Notes: a model not told the origin generated them from the letters alone. Counted from the stretch's first letter, positions 38,000-51,704 are shown. The stretch: DNA of 64,000 bases from Ciona savignyi (GCA_000149265.1 CH002892.1:303342-367341); one strand, 5' to 3'. Numbers and translations: made by a program.

Positions 38000-40400
38000 A
38001 CGTAGGAATATTTATAGCCCAACCTACATAAAATTTCCTTTATTTGTATAAACAAAATAACTGTAAACTTTTTTGTGCAACTTTTTTTTTAAATTGTACA
38101 AAATTAGAAGATAAATTAACAAACAACAACTAAATGCGGGTTACATAAACGCTCCATGTAAATTGAACTGCTTAGCGCGTAAAGGGGGGAAATACCCACG
38201 ATGTGAACCAAAGCGAGTTAACTCGCATCGCAAACCCGATCATGTAAATAGGCTTATTGGGAACTTTTTCCGCACAAAACAAGTAGAAAATTCATAATCA
38301 ACACTGTTATTGCACGAATCGCTACTCCACCATTAAAAAAAGAGTGCACGACCTATTAGGGAACACTGAAACGTAGCCTAGCACATGCTGCTTTCGAACG
38401 TACAAACACCACAGCCATTGTTGCTCAGCAAAACATTTAAATACCATGACTCAGAGGGTATCAGTCGTCAGATCCGGTCGACCATAGAGGTCTATTAATT
38501 AGTTATACGCCGTCTTAATTGATAAATTCGTATTACAAATTTGTCAATACTAATTTTTAAAACACGTTAAGTTTGGCGGTCACGTCTGGCTATACGTTTA
38601 ATAAATAATTTATTTAAATATAAACGTATTTTAAAGACTGTCATTTTCATGTTTCCATATTCATAGGAGGTTCAGCTGCGTGTTTTAATGTGGAAACAAA
38701 AAATAGCTTAACTAAACTGTGGATATATAAGTTGCAAAATTGAACGGACATCAATCTAATACAATACATTATAATTGCTCCAGTGACTTGATGGTGGGCG
38801 CGGCGATCTTCGCCTAAAACATGAATATCTGCGGTAATAAAGCAACGAGGGGTTTTAAAACTCAGATAGTTGTTAGGTTACTGCGTATCAACCATTTTAC
38901 TATGTTTATATTTAAAACTTTTTATGTTTCGGACGATTCATTGGAACCTACTAGATCCAGGCAATTTAATTCATTAATCAAAAGAACCAAGAAAAAAAAA
39001 CACTCAGAAAGTTGCGACAATAAAAACTATTCTTTGTGGTAATAACGAAGTATTTTGAACCTTAATTTAAGGCAACAGTGGGAGAAAGTATCCACAAATC
39101 GGCTTTACAGCTAAACTTATTTTAGTTGTGTGGGAATTTCTCTTATGTCTATGACTCAAATAGAGAGGAAAGCAAATTGATTTATTGTTGATGTACCGCG
39201 TGAATATAAATTATAACGGCGGTAACCTCACGGTCAAACCCAACAGTTGATGTTTATCTTATACAAATCTAAACGAGAAAGTGCTTTGGGTAACAGCAGT
39301 TCTTGTGCTTAACCCAGTATTTGTTCGATAATAATCTTATATTTGTTACCGACATCTGATAAAACAGTCTTCTTTGGAACGCTGTGACGTAGACGTAATA
39401 TGGTTTACAAAACTTGCGGTTCATTGACATTTCAAATGACAATTTTAAACACTGTTTATAAAGCGGGGTTTGACAATCTAACTTGTCAAGCGCATAACAA
39501 ACTGAAGTGTGTATTTAACCACCTTCACTATGTGCTATTACCGAAATGATTATTTAACAAATGACCGTTTTATATTTATTCTTCTATTCCTATCGTCAGT
39601 GCCACAAATGCTAAATGGAAAAAAATCGTAACCCAAAAGAAAATTTAACTAACTTTTTCTTTTCAAATTATCTTTGTCAATAAAATGGCGATTCTCCCCA
39701 CCTAAGAATAGAGATTGTGACGTAACACTCAAGTTGATGCTTATTATAGACTGGTGGGTTTTTTGTTCGAACTAAAATTTCGTTTACGGAATTCGCCAGG
39801 TAAAAATATAAACTTTCTGACATGGCACACATATACAATTTAATCCGGTGTGTTGTGACATTTGTACAAAAGTACGCAAGAGAAAGTACATTCACCAAAT
39901 ATTACCTAAATATTGATTACGGAAAATATATAAGTAAAATCAGATCGAATGTTAATTTACAAAATGTACCCTTCCGCATTACCAACACCAAGAACAGACG
40001 ATAAAACTTTACTCATCGACACCAAAACACCAACAAAGAATATCCAAACTACAATATTTGTTTGAAGTAATTGTTTGGACGATTTTCATGTGAAGTAATT
40101 AGACGTTATGAAATATACCTCACAGGGTCAATATATGTAACGACGTTTTATTACATGATCTGCGCCAATTCGAAGCTATATGCAGGACAAGCCTCGTTTG
40201 GTGTCATAATTGCATCGCTTATTCAGTTTCCGCGTCCGGATCGATTTGGTGTCGACTTACTTGGTCGTACGTCATCTATCATAACAACAACATCATTGTT
40301 ACGTAGCCAGGACCATGATCGGAGTTTCCAGCAGATAAGCACGTGACTTCCGTGTTGTGATTGTGAGGGAAAGAGGTCATTGTTCGCTCATTGTTGGACT
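38000..40400. other. gene-poor stretch
   Basis: AT-rich. A degraded SINE fragment lies near 38765-38830 (ATTATAATTGCTCCAGTGAC ... AACATGAATATC). No exon is supported. Confidence 0.35.
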
Positions 40401-40418
40401 TAAATCCACAGGAAGTTT

Positions 40419-40455
40419 ATGAATATGGCGCGGACCGCGAGGCGCGCTTGTCAAG
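40419..40455 (+). CDS. possible short first coding exon
   Basis: A GC-rich island (ATGAATATGGCGCGGACCGC ...) has an acceptor-like AATCCACAG 7 nt before its ATG and a GTGAAT donor after CAAG. It encodes MNMARTARRACQ in phase 1. No partner exon was found, so this is only a candidate. Confidence 0.15.
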
Positions 40456-40899
40456 GTGAATATGACTGATGCGCATTATCATCACAGCTTCAGTCTAAGT
40501 GATGCACAGAGCGTCGGAATATATGTTTTATTTAATGTATATTAAGTATGTCCATGCAGAGTTATTATTCGAAAGCTACCATTTAGCGGAATAACCCAAG
40601 TTGAGCGATAATTCCAATACGATTTAAGCCACAACGTTTTTGATGGCTTAAACCTTTAAGACCTAAAACTTGAATCGCGGTTTAGAAGAGGATTAAGCTT
40701 CACCATGGCCGGTGGTGGTGGGTGGACTGTACATTGGTGGGAAGTTTATGGTACGAAAGTAAAGAAAGCTGAGAGCACATAATTTTATTCATCAATTTTT
40801 TTAAATCGACGTGGTTAGCGCTGCAACTACTTTTATAAAGTCAGACATAGTTTTGCAGTAATGAAATAAAAGTTAAGTTATGTTGGTTATTGAAACAAA

Positions 40900-41370
40900 T
40901 TATAAGGATCTGCGGAAATAGCCAGGTAGTTTTATAAAGCAAGGCTTATTTACAGAGTATTTTCGCTTATGAGAGGTGCGGATGGTAGGTTTCTTCGCTA
41001 AGTTAGCGAAGGTCTTCGTGGTATACGTGGTACTCTGGTGAATATCTTCTATTCCCGATCCCCTGCATGCAAATGACCAATTATATTCGACATTCGCAAA
41101 ATTGCAGCTCGTTATTTCGTCATGATTTATGCATCTTGTTTTGCCGTTGGCGTCAATACTTAGTCCACCCACCCACAGGGGTATTCAATGTTTCGGCGGT
41201 AAAATGGATTTGTGGTGTTGGCTGTCTACAATTGAAGCACGAGTTAATGTAAAGACTCCATCGCGAACCAACGTGTGCACAGTCGGACAGACAGAACTAC
41301 ATTCTAATGTTTTATTGATATCATCGCATTCGGTTGCAAAACCAATGTACATTAGATTTTCTAACTAGAT
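40900..41370 (-). other. protein-like Cys-rich open frames
   Basis: Two overlapping minus-strand frames look like extracellular protein. One (about 41195-41360) contains ECDDINKTLECSSVCPTVHT; the other (40900 to about 41297) contains SCFNCRQPTPQIHFTAETLN and later TRCINHDEITSCNFANVEYN. An acceptor-like TAGAATGTAG lies just before the second frame. They cannot be read together without a splice, and I could not place one with confidence. No family is recognised. Confidence 0.25.
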
Positions 41371-41850
41371 AAAAAAGGGGCTACCGCGTTCGATAGTTCA
41401 GAAACACGAGATCTGAGCGATCTTTTCATCGTGTCTATAAATAGAAGGGATCATGGCATGTTATGGATCGACCAGTGCAGTGTACATCGCCCTGTAATGC
41501 TGCCACTGGTCAGTAGGCGATATTCTACCACTATCCCATGCGTCAGTTTCCATATTAGCCCACCCCTGGAATAAGTATGAGTTGCTGATGTTGTAGATTG
41601 TCCCGAAGATTCGTGCTATGAATTAAAAAAACAGCGTACGTTGCTATTTAGTGTTTTCCAGTTTGCACCATTCACATCATGTATTTTACAGCTTCGCTTG
41701 AAAAAACGAGTTGCATTCAAATAATCGGGGTTAATCCCGCGGTGCCGACCAAACGTGATATAATGATAATAAACTCATCACACGCTAAATTGCCGCATTT
41801 CCGCATCTGTTTAGTCTGTCGCGTCGCGCGTCCTGCGTATTAGTTGCATC

Positions 41851-41929
41851 ATGGTCAATCTATTGCGTTCTATTTACCGGACCTACATTCCGTGCACTTT
41901 CAATCTGACCCGATTTGAAATCTATGACT
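41851..41929 (+). CDS. candidate first coding exon of an unidentified gene
   Basis: ATG at 41851 opens MVNLLRSIYRTYIPCTFNLT... and ends at a strong donor (TATGACT|GTAAGTG) in phase 1. An acceptor-like CCTGCGTATTAG ends 7 nt before the ATG, which is the same arrangement as in the well-supported genes here. The flank is GC-rich. It cannot be joined in frame to the receptor exon at 43340, which has a stop upstream of its ATG. I found no other partner exon. Confidence 0.28.
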
Positions 41930-43280
41930 GTAAGTGTGCACGGTTGGTTCTATTATAACGTCCGATATAAGATAAGCATGTTCGTATTAATTGCAATGTT
42001 ACAACTACGGTACATTTGGGAACGATATACAGGTGGAGTGCTTGTCAAGGTTTATTTGTGTAATAATATCTGCCATTGCATACGATGAAATCTGGCTCAG
42101 ATAGACATGAGGCGCATTTAAAAGGAAATGAATATTAAATAAGAATAGGATTTTGGACACGTAAACAGAAACAGAAAGTATAGGAGATGGACAAGTGGAA
42201 AGCTTATTTGTGTTAATTGATTATATTATAAGAGTTAGTCTTTGGAATTGTGGACAGATTAAATAGTTTAATATATATATACGCATGACTTATCAACATA
42301 TATATATTTACCTGTTCCAATTATTTATAGGCTTGGTAGATATTTATATGCATTACCAAAGTTACAAATATCACGACAATAATATTACACTTGCAATTAC
42401 GTCTCGTGGATAGGCTGAAATCATCATTACCATCTACGTAATGACGTATGTTCTATATATTGGCAGGTGGTGTCAAGTGGGGGTTCCATTTCACACGCGA
42501 GTTTCTTCACGATTTAATATTTTGCGTATTTTGAACGAAATGTTGTTGGGTTCTAGTGATAATCAAACTTAAGTCTTAATACTTAAGGCGAAATATGCCA
42601 ACTTAAATTACTTGCGCCGGCGATTAAATCGCTTACACCAAAGAGGCCTTCGAATCGACGAGGCTTAATTAAAATCCACATTAAACCGGCCATGTTTATT
42701 CTTTCTCAACCTCTATTAATTTGTTTTGCGAAGAATCTGCCAAACAAATCGGATTACACCATCGATCCACCAGATACTGGTCTCTACTATGACCTCACAC
42801 AGGCTATATTGACGTTGCCATAACTTCCTGGACTTAAAACTTTCACCGGAAGCAGACAGAAAGTGAAATAATTTGCCAAAACAAATACAGCACAGATACA
42901 ATAAGGCAGTAAGAAAATATATGCAGAGTTCATTTGAATGTTTTAAAGTAGATTTTTAGTTTAGTTCATTCATTTTTCCCTAGTATTAATAAATGGCAAA
43001 CGAATCAAATCACGACACAGGAACAGGAAAAGACGGCAAACCGAACAGTCGTTAAAACACGTCATTTAAATAGGGATATAATAAATATAGCGTACGTCGA
43101 TAGATGTCGATAACTTTAATTCTACATGGCGGCCCAGTTAGGGAATATTTAAACGATTCTTTTGAATCGACGGAATCCAACAATAAACTATGGGAATAAG
43201 TAAAACGGCAAATCGGCTGGAACAGAAGATAAGAAAAAAAGAATCTCGTAGAAATGCGGATGTATTATTATAACGCTGTA

Positions 43281-43339
43281 TTGTTTTCAGGTTGTAAAAT
43301 CTGCAAAGTTCTGTAAAATATTGTGAAATTAGTTACAAC
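43281..43339 (+). promoter_or_regulatory. candidate trans-splice acceptor and 5' UTR, plus-strand receptor
   Basis: TTGTTTTCAG at 43281-43290 is a strong acceptor 49 nt upstream of the ATG at 43340. In-frame stops between the two exclude upstream coding sequence. Confidence 0.45.
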
Positions 43340-46300
43340 ATGGCAACCACGATGGCAAGTTTATCTATGTTCAACACAACTGTAGCTGGGCCAGATCCTG
43401 ACTTTTTAAAAGCAAGTTCATTTCGGTAAGTTGGTTTTAAACCTAAAGAATTACGCAACAAAAATTAACATTCAGTCTTTTATTTCAATTAAAACGGTAA
43501 ACTTCTGTGGTAAAATTTGGATTAAATATTTGTTATTGGCCTGGCGTTCAAGGATTAAAAAATAAACCAGTGACTAATTAATCTCGAAGGAATTTAGAAA
43601 ATCAATGCTGCGTCATCGTGAGTCAGCGATAAGTTTTGTTTATCCCGAGTGACAGCTTCACTCAGGGGCAAATGATGCATCACCAATGGTCGTCCAAATT
43701 ATAAATGTCCTGCATAACAAATTGGTTTCCATAGCTACTTTGGGATTTGTGTTGCGTTCTTTGCAATATTTGTTGGTTCGATCGGGAATCTGTTGACAAT
43801 CCTGGCGTTCGCGTCAAACTCGAAGCTCCGAACAACTTTCAATATTTTCATCGTCAATCTGAGCATCGTCGATTTCCTCACGGCTTCTCTGATGTTGCCC
43901 TTCAACTTGGCCGGATATATTCAAATGCGCTGGTAGGTCACCAGATTAACGGTGTCATTTTGGTTATTTTTAAAACTAACCCAGAATCAATTGATCCCAA
44001 TTTCTCACATTGGATCGCACGTAACCCTTGTGTAAACACTCTTTTTCTCAATATCTATCTTTTTTATTAGAAATGTCATTTATATGAAGTATAATAAATA
44101 TAAGACATTTTTGGCAAGGCACCATACCAGTCTGTTTAAAGGCATGACAATATAAAACTTCTCATAGAAATATTATTGTAAATCGATAGCAGGATCGACT
44201 AAGTTATAACAACGACAGCTATTGACAGTTATACCACCCTTTTGTTATGTCCCCATTAGGGTGAACTATATTTCTTATCCAACTACCCTTCCAAGTTCAC
44301 CTACCGCAATATGCTATAACTCGGTGCCATGTTATAATTGTGGGCACGACAAAGACGTGATTGTGTGAAACAGCGTTAACACCATCAACGTACACTGGCT
44401 GCACCTTTATTGGGCTCATACTGCTCAACACTTGTAAATATTCTGGAACTTAAGCCAATATGTCGCTGTTCATTTCAAGACGTCAAGCAACGTAGGCCTG
44501 CTTACAATGTTGTCTATTGGTACTTATGATCAGATTTACGTACACGCTCGTAAATTGGATTGACGAAAGATTTAATCATTTATTATTTTCCAGGCCGTTT
44601 GGCAACTACGATTTTTCGGCGAGGTTCCAAGCGTTCAGTTATTTCTGCTGCGGATATACCTCTGTGGTGTTTCTCGTAGCAATCACTGTGAACCGGTTCA
44701 TCGGAGTGATGAAGCCTGGGAAATACAACGAGTACTTCAATAAAACCAGGTAGGAACAGAGACTGGAATAGTGTGTATGTCTGTGGAATATATGAATATG
44801 TGGTCCACGTTTACATGCTATCCTATGTATGCTTACACACATATTAATCTTGATATGTCGAGTATGTGTTCATTTGCACTCTCCACAAGCGTGTTGGTTG
44901 TGCGACATGGTAAAAAACAAGGCAATTTATTAATTGGTTTAGATGAATAAACACAATCGCAATATTTCTATTGCATTCAAAACACTGCAACGTCTTCTGT
45001 GAAAGACGAGTGGCTCTTTTCACACCCTTTCTTTTCTCGCGGGTGGTAATATGTAGCATTCTATAAACATAATAATAACTGACAATATGTTTGGACAGGG
45101 TTATCTTCATTTTAATCTTCTGCTGGACATTCGCTCCCATATGCTTGCTACCAATGCTAACAACACACCCTGTTTGCGCCAAACAAAACCCCAGCAACCC
45201 AACACATTCCCTCACTGGGTTCCACCCGAAACAGTTCATCTGCACATTCGTGTGCGTGCCTTGGGACGAATACATGCAGGTATGTAGTGCTTCCTATATG
45301 CAGGCAAGCTGACGATTTTCACGCCATTGATCGTCCAGCTTTCATCTTTTATGATCATATAATGTGTAAAGAAAGGCTACGAATATAAAATACACAATTT
45401 ATGAATAATACCGATGTTGACCACTTCCAGGTCTCATCGGTATTAGTTTGATGTCACAAGAACAACCAAATATCGCCAACACCTTGGTCGTTAGAATACA
45501 TTTTGTGAATTACATTCTTAAATAACAATTATTCTTTTTAACGCTAATCGATATGAAAGTCGGTTTTTGTACACATAAACTATAGCGGATGCCAAATAAA
45601 CGACAACTACAGTAGATGCCAAATAATCAACAACTAGTAGTAGATGACACAAACCAACGATTCCCCCACCACAGGTCACAAGAGCGGTGTTCCAGTTCCT
45701 CCCACTTGTCATAATGATTGTGCTGTACAGCATCATATTCGCCACTTTGGACACCAACAGGAAACGCATTCACGTGACCATGCAGAAAAGCAGAAGCGCC
45801 TCTTGCACGCCCTCTAACGAAATTCATTCGACGTCGGTAAACGGCGGAAGTCCTTACCGAGTCACAAATGTAAGTTCGTGTTTCGCGTTCGATATATGCC
45901 AATTAAAATGCAACATCAGTGTAATAATCATACAATATTTGTCTCAGCAACTTGATGATTGAAAGCTAGGTTTCCAGGGTTTAATTATTGTGTTTTAACA
46001 CAATTGGTTAATCTCAAGATGGGTTGGTCCCCGGTAAATTTTATTTATGATTTAATTTGATAGCAAATTGTACTAAATTAAAATAGTATAAACTTAATCA
46101 CATTGTCCGCAGAAACCGAGTATTGTGAAGTCAGGCGGAAACCTCCGCAAGAGCGCCATGTTGCGGAAGACTAGTAATGCCGATCTGAGCAACGCAAAGT
46201 AAGAAGTTCATTCTGTATTGTTGAAGTTTTGGTATGAAGTCCTTTGCAGCGTAAAATACAGATTGTACAGGGGCTGGAGCTATTACAGTGTGTGGTTTGG

Positions 46301-47318
46301 TTGGTTCATATACATTGTCCGACTGAGTAGTCTGGTGAATTGGTACGTCACTTTCCAACCCAAGGGTACTTAACGAACATTGCTTGAAACCAGCGAAATA
46401 ATGGGTTCTACCATATAGAAGGGACATCATATACAACACACTGCAATATCTCCAGTAACCCGACGATGGGCGCGAGGTGATATGACGATTGCCCGTGTGA
46501 TAACCCCCTTGGTTTTCCCATTCACGGGGATAAACATGAATATCATCATCATCATTTTCATATCCTCCTTAAAATAAAGCCAGACTTTATCTATTAGTAT
46601 AAAAAACACACCTCATGCCCACAGTTTTAAGTTCTGAGACCAAAAACCGAGTTGGTTTTTATAAAACATAAACCTTATTATCCACTTCAGACGAATCAAG
46701 GACAACCGTAGAATGCTAATGATCAGCGTTACAATCTGCATCGGTTTCATGATCACCTTCCTACCGAGCGTTATTGTGAACCTTCCAGCGCCCAGTGTCA
46801 GGTGGATGTTATTGCTTGGGCATTTTGGGCAATTTGTTTCGGCATAATGTCGGTGGTGTTAGTTAAATAACGCAAAACAGCGTTTTCTTGAACCCAATCA
46901 ATTCTACAGAACAAACGTAAACTATACGGCTTCTCCATTTGCTAAACTATCTAATCCATTTGCTAATTAAATTTGCAGAAAGCTATCTAATCTTTTAGAA
47001 TATTATTTGGAACAGGTATAGAAACATTGCTTACAAAGTTTATATTTGTTTCGAAATGTTCACGTCTTATTGCCCACCAGACGAGCATTCGACGTGCGAG
47101 TCCACATGGCAGCATCGAACATGGCGTGGTTCAATAGCTCCATCAACCCGATCGTGTACGTGCTGCTCAATAGAAGGTTCAGGAAGGAATACATTCGTCT
47201 CGTGCTGATAATGATCGGCAGAGTGAGGGAGAGCTTCGTACACGAATCGATGAGCACGACGACTCCACAACAACGACATAAAGTTGGAATCAACGTCTCC
47301 GTTCAACCATCCGCGTGA
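43340..47318 (+). CDS. rhodopsin-family GPCR, melatonin/moody/GPR84-like
   Basis: Eight exons: 43340-43425, 43735-43932, 44594-44749, 45099-45279, 45675-45869, 46113-46198, 46691-46801 and 47081-47318. All are in phase and give 416 residues. The N-terminus is short. Exon 2 holds TM1 and TM2 (GNLLTILAF, then FIVNLSIVDFLTASLMLPFN). TM3 ends with N-R-F at 128-130 in place of D-R-Y. TM4 (VIFILIFCWTFAPICLLPML) leads into a Cys-rich second extracellular loop. TM5 is in exon 5, followed by a Ser/Lys-rich third intracellular loop. TM6 is in exon 7, and TM7 has NPIVY at 360-364 with an Arg-rich helix 8 and a Ser/Thr-rich tail. N-R-[YF] together with a TM7 of type WFNSSINPIVY is seen in melatonin, GPR84 and arthropod moody/Tre1 receptors. 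The ligand cannot be told from sequence. It sits in the plasma membrane. Confidence 0.85.
46340..46545 (+). repeat. tRNA-derived SINE, 290-bp family, 5'-truncated
   Basis: The body and tail are clear: GCTTGAAACCAGCGAAATAAT, ACACACTGCAATATCTCCAG, GGGATAAACATGAATATCAT. It lies in the intron between receptor exons 6 and 7. Part of the 119-bp family (GGAGCTATTACAGTGTGTGG) sits just before it at about 46270. Confidence 0.6.
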
Positions 47319-49338
47319 GCATCGGTGCAATGTTCTACCGAGTCAGAAGTGCAGGTTGTCAATTACTGAGAAGTTTAAGAATTCGTATCGGAGTCCAATG
47401 TTGGACATAACACGTAACTGAGGATGGAACTAACTATTTCTCGTCGTGTGCAACACACTGTGATAGCTCCAGTCGACGGTGGGCACGTGGTAACATGAAG
47501 ATAATAATTAGTTAAAGCTCCAGTATCTTGTCCTGCATTTTTATAATCATTCGATCATACTTTCTTCACACGGAACCTAAAAATTTTATTGAAATTAAAT
47601 TAAAATGATGATGTGAAATTACCCTTCCCTCTTATAAACTGTTTGTAAAATTGTTATATCTGATAAACCTTTATTAAACCTACATTATGTCGTTCCAGTA
47701 CCAGTATGCTACTAACCCGTGTTTGACCTCTAAATGTGTAGCTAGAAAATCGTCCTTTATTTGATTAATTCGGTTTTAATATGGAATGACTAGATCTTAA
47801 GCCTTGTCTGTGTAAATCCACTTGTTTAACCTTTAACTTGGCTTAGCTTAGACAGATTAACCTTTGAACCAAGATTATCGTTGTTGAAATGTAATGTGGA
47901 TAGATAGTTCTAAGCTAAACCAGTTTTTGATTTTTGTCATTATTTATTTACTTAACCTCCAATATGATTGTATTCTTTGCACTTTTAATTCCATTTCGTA
48001 ATAAGTTCACACGTGACATGATGTATTTGTTCCCCTCGTACACGACATGACGTCACTAGCACACTGTTTTTAAGTTTGCTTTGTGATCGACGTTTCGTGA
48101 GATTTCTGATGACGTATTCGTGTTTTATTTATTTTGAGTTCCTATTTATTTCAATTAAATTGTTGAGTAAGTTCCATCAAATAGTTTAACCTCTGCCATA
48201 TGCAGTATGTAATGACTATGATATTTAACCATTCGGTTTCACACCCGTATCCAGAAGAAAACAAGAAGTCTGACTGTATACATGGGTATTGGAAGACACC
48301 CCGTGTTTATGACTAAACCAGGGTAAATTACCAAAATTATACCCACGCTCCTGTGTATATTCAACAAATTGACTACTTGAAAAAGCGTTTATATATAAGA
48401 ACTGCCATAGACCAATCGAATATCATGAATATGACAAGGCACTTTCGATCCACGAATACAAATATCGAATTATAAACCACACAAACCTTTCAAGTCGTTT
48501 ATTGTTCGATTGTATTTTCCCCACATTTCACGGAGCACGGAATATTAAACTGGAAGGTTGAGAGACGGTAAATATTGAATTAATATATTGGGCTCAATGT
48601 AACTGTTGTGCAATTCTTGTAGACTGTGAATAAGGTAAAGAAAGCTCGAAATATACAATTCAGAATAGCGTATATACGTTTATAACACAACATAAAGCTA
48701 TTATAAACACAATACTTTTTATTACAAATTGAAGTGATTGATTTCTATCAAGCAAGGTCATGATACATCAGATTCCAATGATTTGAAATTAAAGTTGTGA
48801 CGTGTAATATAGAAACGTGACTATGGGCAGATGGTACCCACAGTCCTATTTTCCGCAAATTTACTATATAATTATACCAAATTGGTTTATTTTCTCATAA
48901 TAACCAATTTGAAAAACACTCTTTTTGCAACAATTTGTAATATAAGTATTCCTGATTCAAAACTATGACTTTAACAATTTGCTTCTCAACCTTCTGTATT
49001 GAAAAAGGGATTATAATTTAAAAATCTACTTATACTTGCAAAACAAATTCTAAAATTAAATTAATTAAACATTTGAAACGTTTAATTCGCCAACATTTGA
49101 AAAAAATCATCAACAAAAGAAACAACTTGTTTGAATCGTGATGAAAATATGAATTGTGGCTGATGACCACACGTTGTGTCCACCAAAGTATTGTGACGTG
49201 CCTATCACAGTATTGTGACGTGTCACCCATCAATTTGACATGTTGTCAGGCCAACAACTAGGTGATTTTCATGGTAAACACACCTGATTCGATTTCTAAA
49301 CCAGAAGCTGCAGGTCAGATATATTTGTGTTCAACCCG
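47319..49338. other. gene-poor stretch
   Basis: 3' flank of the plus-strand receptor. A short SINE fragment is near 47446-47500 (CAACACACTGTGATAGCTCC). No exon is supported. Confidence 0.35.
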
Positions 49339-49665
49339 CTATTTACTCTTCGGTTGTTTGAAACTACTCTGCGATGAGGCGTTCCAAGGCATGGCAGCTA
49401 ACGCTGTCTCGAAGAAATAACTGGAGATAAATGTGAAAATGTCAATTAATAATGAAAACCCGGCGATTGCAAGTAATGCCCTTCCCACCTCGGGAAATGA
49501 CAAGATTTACCTGCTGGATGGAAGCTTTTCCGACCCAGATAACAAGACTTTCCTTAAAATCTTTCGTCGATGCCGGTTGATAAAGTCACGTGACCCACTG
49601 CTTCCATAGACATTACACTTCACAATTGAATGTGTGACGTATATGGAGCGATGGGACAACGTCAT
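49339..49665 (-). CDS. small two-exon gene, 78 residues, unknown function
   Basis: Exons 49511-49665 and 49339-49420 are separated by a 90-bp intron with a GTAAAT donor and ATCTCCAG acceptor; the phase-2 junction closes exactly. The protein starts MTLSHRSIYVTHSIVKCNVY, has a basic middle (INRHRRKILRKV) and ends SFKQPKSK. There is no clear membrane segment. The basic, Ser-rich composition and lack of acidic residues near the start would suit a mitochondrial or nuclear protein, but this is a guess. An acceptor-like GAGCAG lies 14 nt upstream of the ATG. I do not recognise a family. The evidence is the in-phase splice pair; a chance occurrence is possible. Confidence 0.42.
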
Positions 49666-49699
49666 ATTGGCCAATTGTTCTGCTCTAATGGCGTTGTTG

Positions 49700-51700
49700 G
49701 ACAACTGATTTAAGTTGGATTTCAAGGATCAATAACTTCAATTTACGCTCCCATCAATTAAAGAAACCTAAGTCTTCATTTCTATGCAATTTATTTTCTC
49801 TTAATTTTCCTGTGACAAAAACCTCAAAGCTGTTTTATAAAACCTCAGTTCTCTTGTAGAAATGTAGCTTTGCAAACGATATAAAATATACTCTCCTCAA
49901 GATGTTGTAGCGGACTCTCGAAGATCTTATGCAGTCAGTATTAGATTCCTTGTGGAGCATCCTGCTATATACCCCTGCTGCCACGTGCAAGCCGACAAGT
50001 GTTACCTTTACCACGAGAGCTATGCCATACGGAAAGAGCCTATTATTATAAAACGAAGCTGTTTGCTGAGTCTTATCGCATGTGAGTGCTTAGGCAAGGT
50101 AAACCTGCTACGCAAACAAGTACCAGACGGGCGTAAGTATTGCCTTGGTGCGGGGCGCGGTTGCTTGTTGACTTTTTGATAATTACCGAGTCTTTCAAAT
50201 TATGAACTTTCAAAGAAGCAAACTCTGCAGTAAGTCATCGACTGCATGAGAACAGAGCGATAATACAATGACCGTACTCCACTACTGTAGTACGCAGAGA
50301 GTAAATACAGTGTATTGTAAAAAGAAAAAACAATCACACACGTCACACATTATACCTGTATCAACTTGTCAACCAATTCAACACATAATAACAACTCGAA
50401 ATGTTGATAAAACAATTAAGGTTGTTTTGGTCCAATCCCGCTTGTAGCTTCGTTTCCGCCGATTTGGCGAATCTGGTGGAAGGTTGGATGCATTAACCAG
50501 TCTTGTCGCTGGAGACAAATTGTTCTTTTTCTTTTGTCCCAATATATTGCGCAACTCAAAATTTGATCGGTAATTGACATTATGCTTAAGCTGAAATTGT
50601 TGTAGAGATTTTTCTAGCCTTCTACGTGATTTTATATTATTTATACTTGTCTCAAATGATGATTATAGTAATTAAAACACTTGTTTATTTATGAAACATG
50701 TGTTATCGTGAGTGCTAAAGTACTTAAATTGTCACATATTTCTGTATACTTAATTAAAAAGAAAAGTAAACACACTAAAAAGGAGTAACAATAAATGCTA
50801 AAAGTGGAAAGAATTTTATCTCTAAAATTTACGTTTACAAGCTTGTTGTATAATAACGTTATTTTAAACGTTAATTATTACCATATTGGCTAGGAGATAT
50901 TACAATTTAATGTATATATCAGATAACAGAGGGATAATATTCTCTGTTTTTCTTTTTAGTAAATTTAAAATAAATTACACAAAACAGTTCAAATGTAGGA
51001 CATGTATTACAACCCCTTCCCTAATTAGTTAATTTGGAACTATCACGAAAACCGTCCGATAAAAACAAGCAACAAGAACAATACAGATTTGTAGAGATGT
51101 GGTAGCCAGGTGTTTGAGAAGCTTAATTTTGTATTCGCTACGCTTTCCTTGCCATTTCTTACTGTTGTGTCATTGTTGTGGTTGCAAACCTTTAAATGTG
51201 ATACAAAATTACTTAACAAAGTAAAATTAGTTGCTATTTTATAACAAGAATGGTTCATTTGGAACTTAGTAAAACATAGTTTCAAACAACACGTTATGAG
51301 AAATAAATCAATTAATAACATCTCCAGCATAAAATCAATCGACATTTTATTTCCCGCCTATTTCCCAACGTATAAGGCAAACACCAAGAGCTCTTGGAAA
51401 TTTACAACCCTAGCACTATATGTACACATCAGTATTATGGCCCAAGTGCTAACCAAAGAGAGTGTAATAAAAACGTGATTTCATAAGAGCATGGGCCAAG
51501 TGTAAATTAATATACAAATGAATCGTATTTTGTCGAAACATTATTTTTGAGCAATTCCCAAGATTCTTGGAAGCTTTTTCACATTTAAGAATATTATATT
51601 TTAAAGGTATACGTAACATGTACGTCACAACGCTTATGTGTGCGCATGCTGCGTATACATGCTAGAAACGACATTATGGTCTACGTGGGTAGAACAGGAA
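49700..51700. other. gene-poor stretch
   Basis: AT-rich with no supported exon. A plus-strand GC-richer frame near 49952-50099 (AIYPCCHVQADKCYLYHESY) ends at a possible donor (GGCAAG|GTAAAC) but has no start or partner. Confidence 0.3.
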
Positions 51701-51704
51701 AGTC

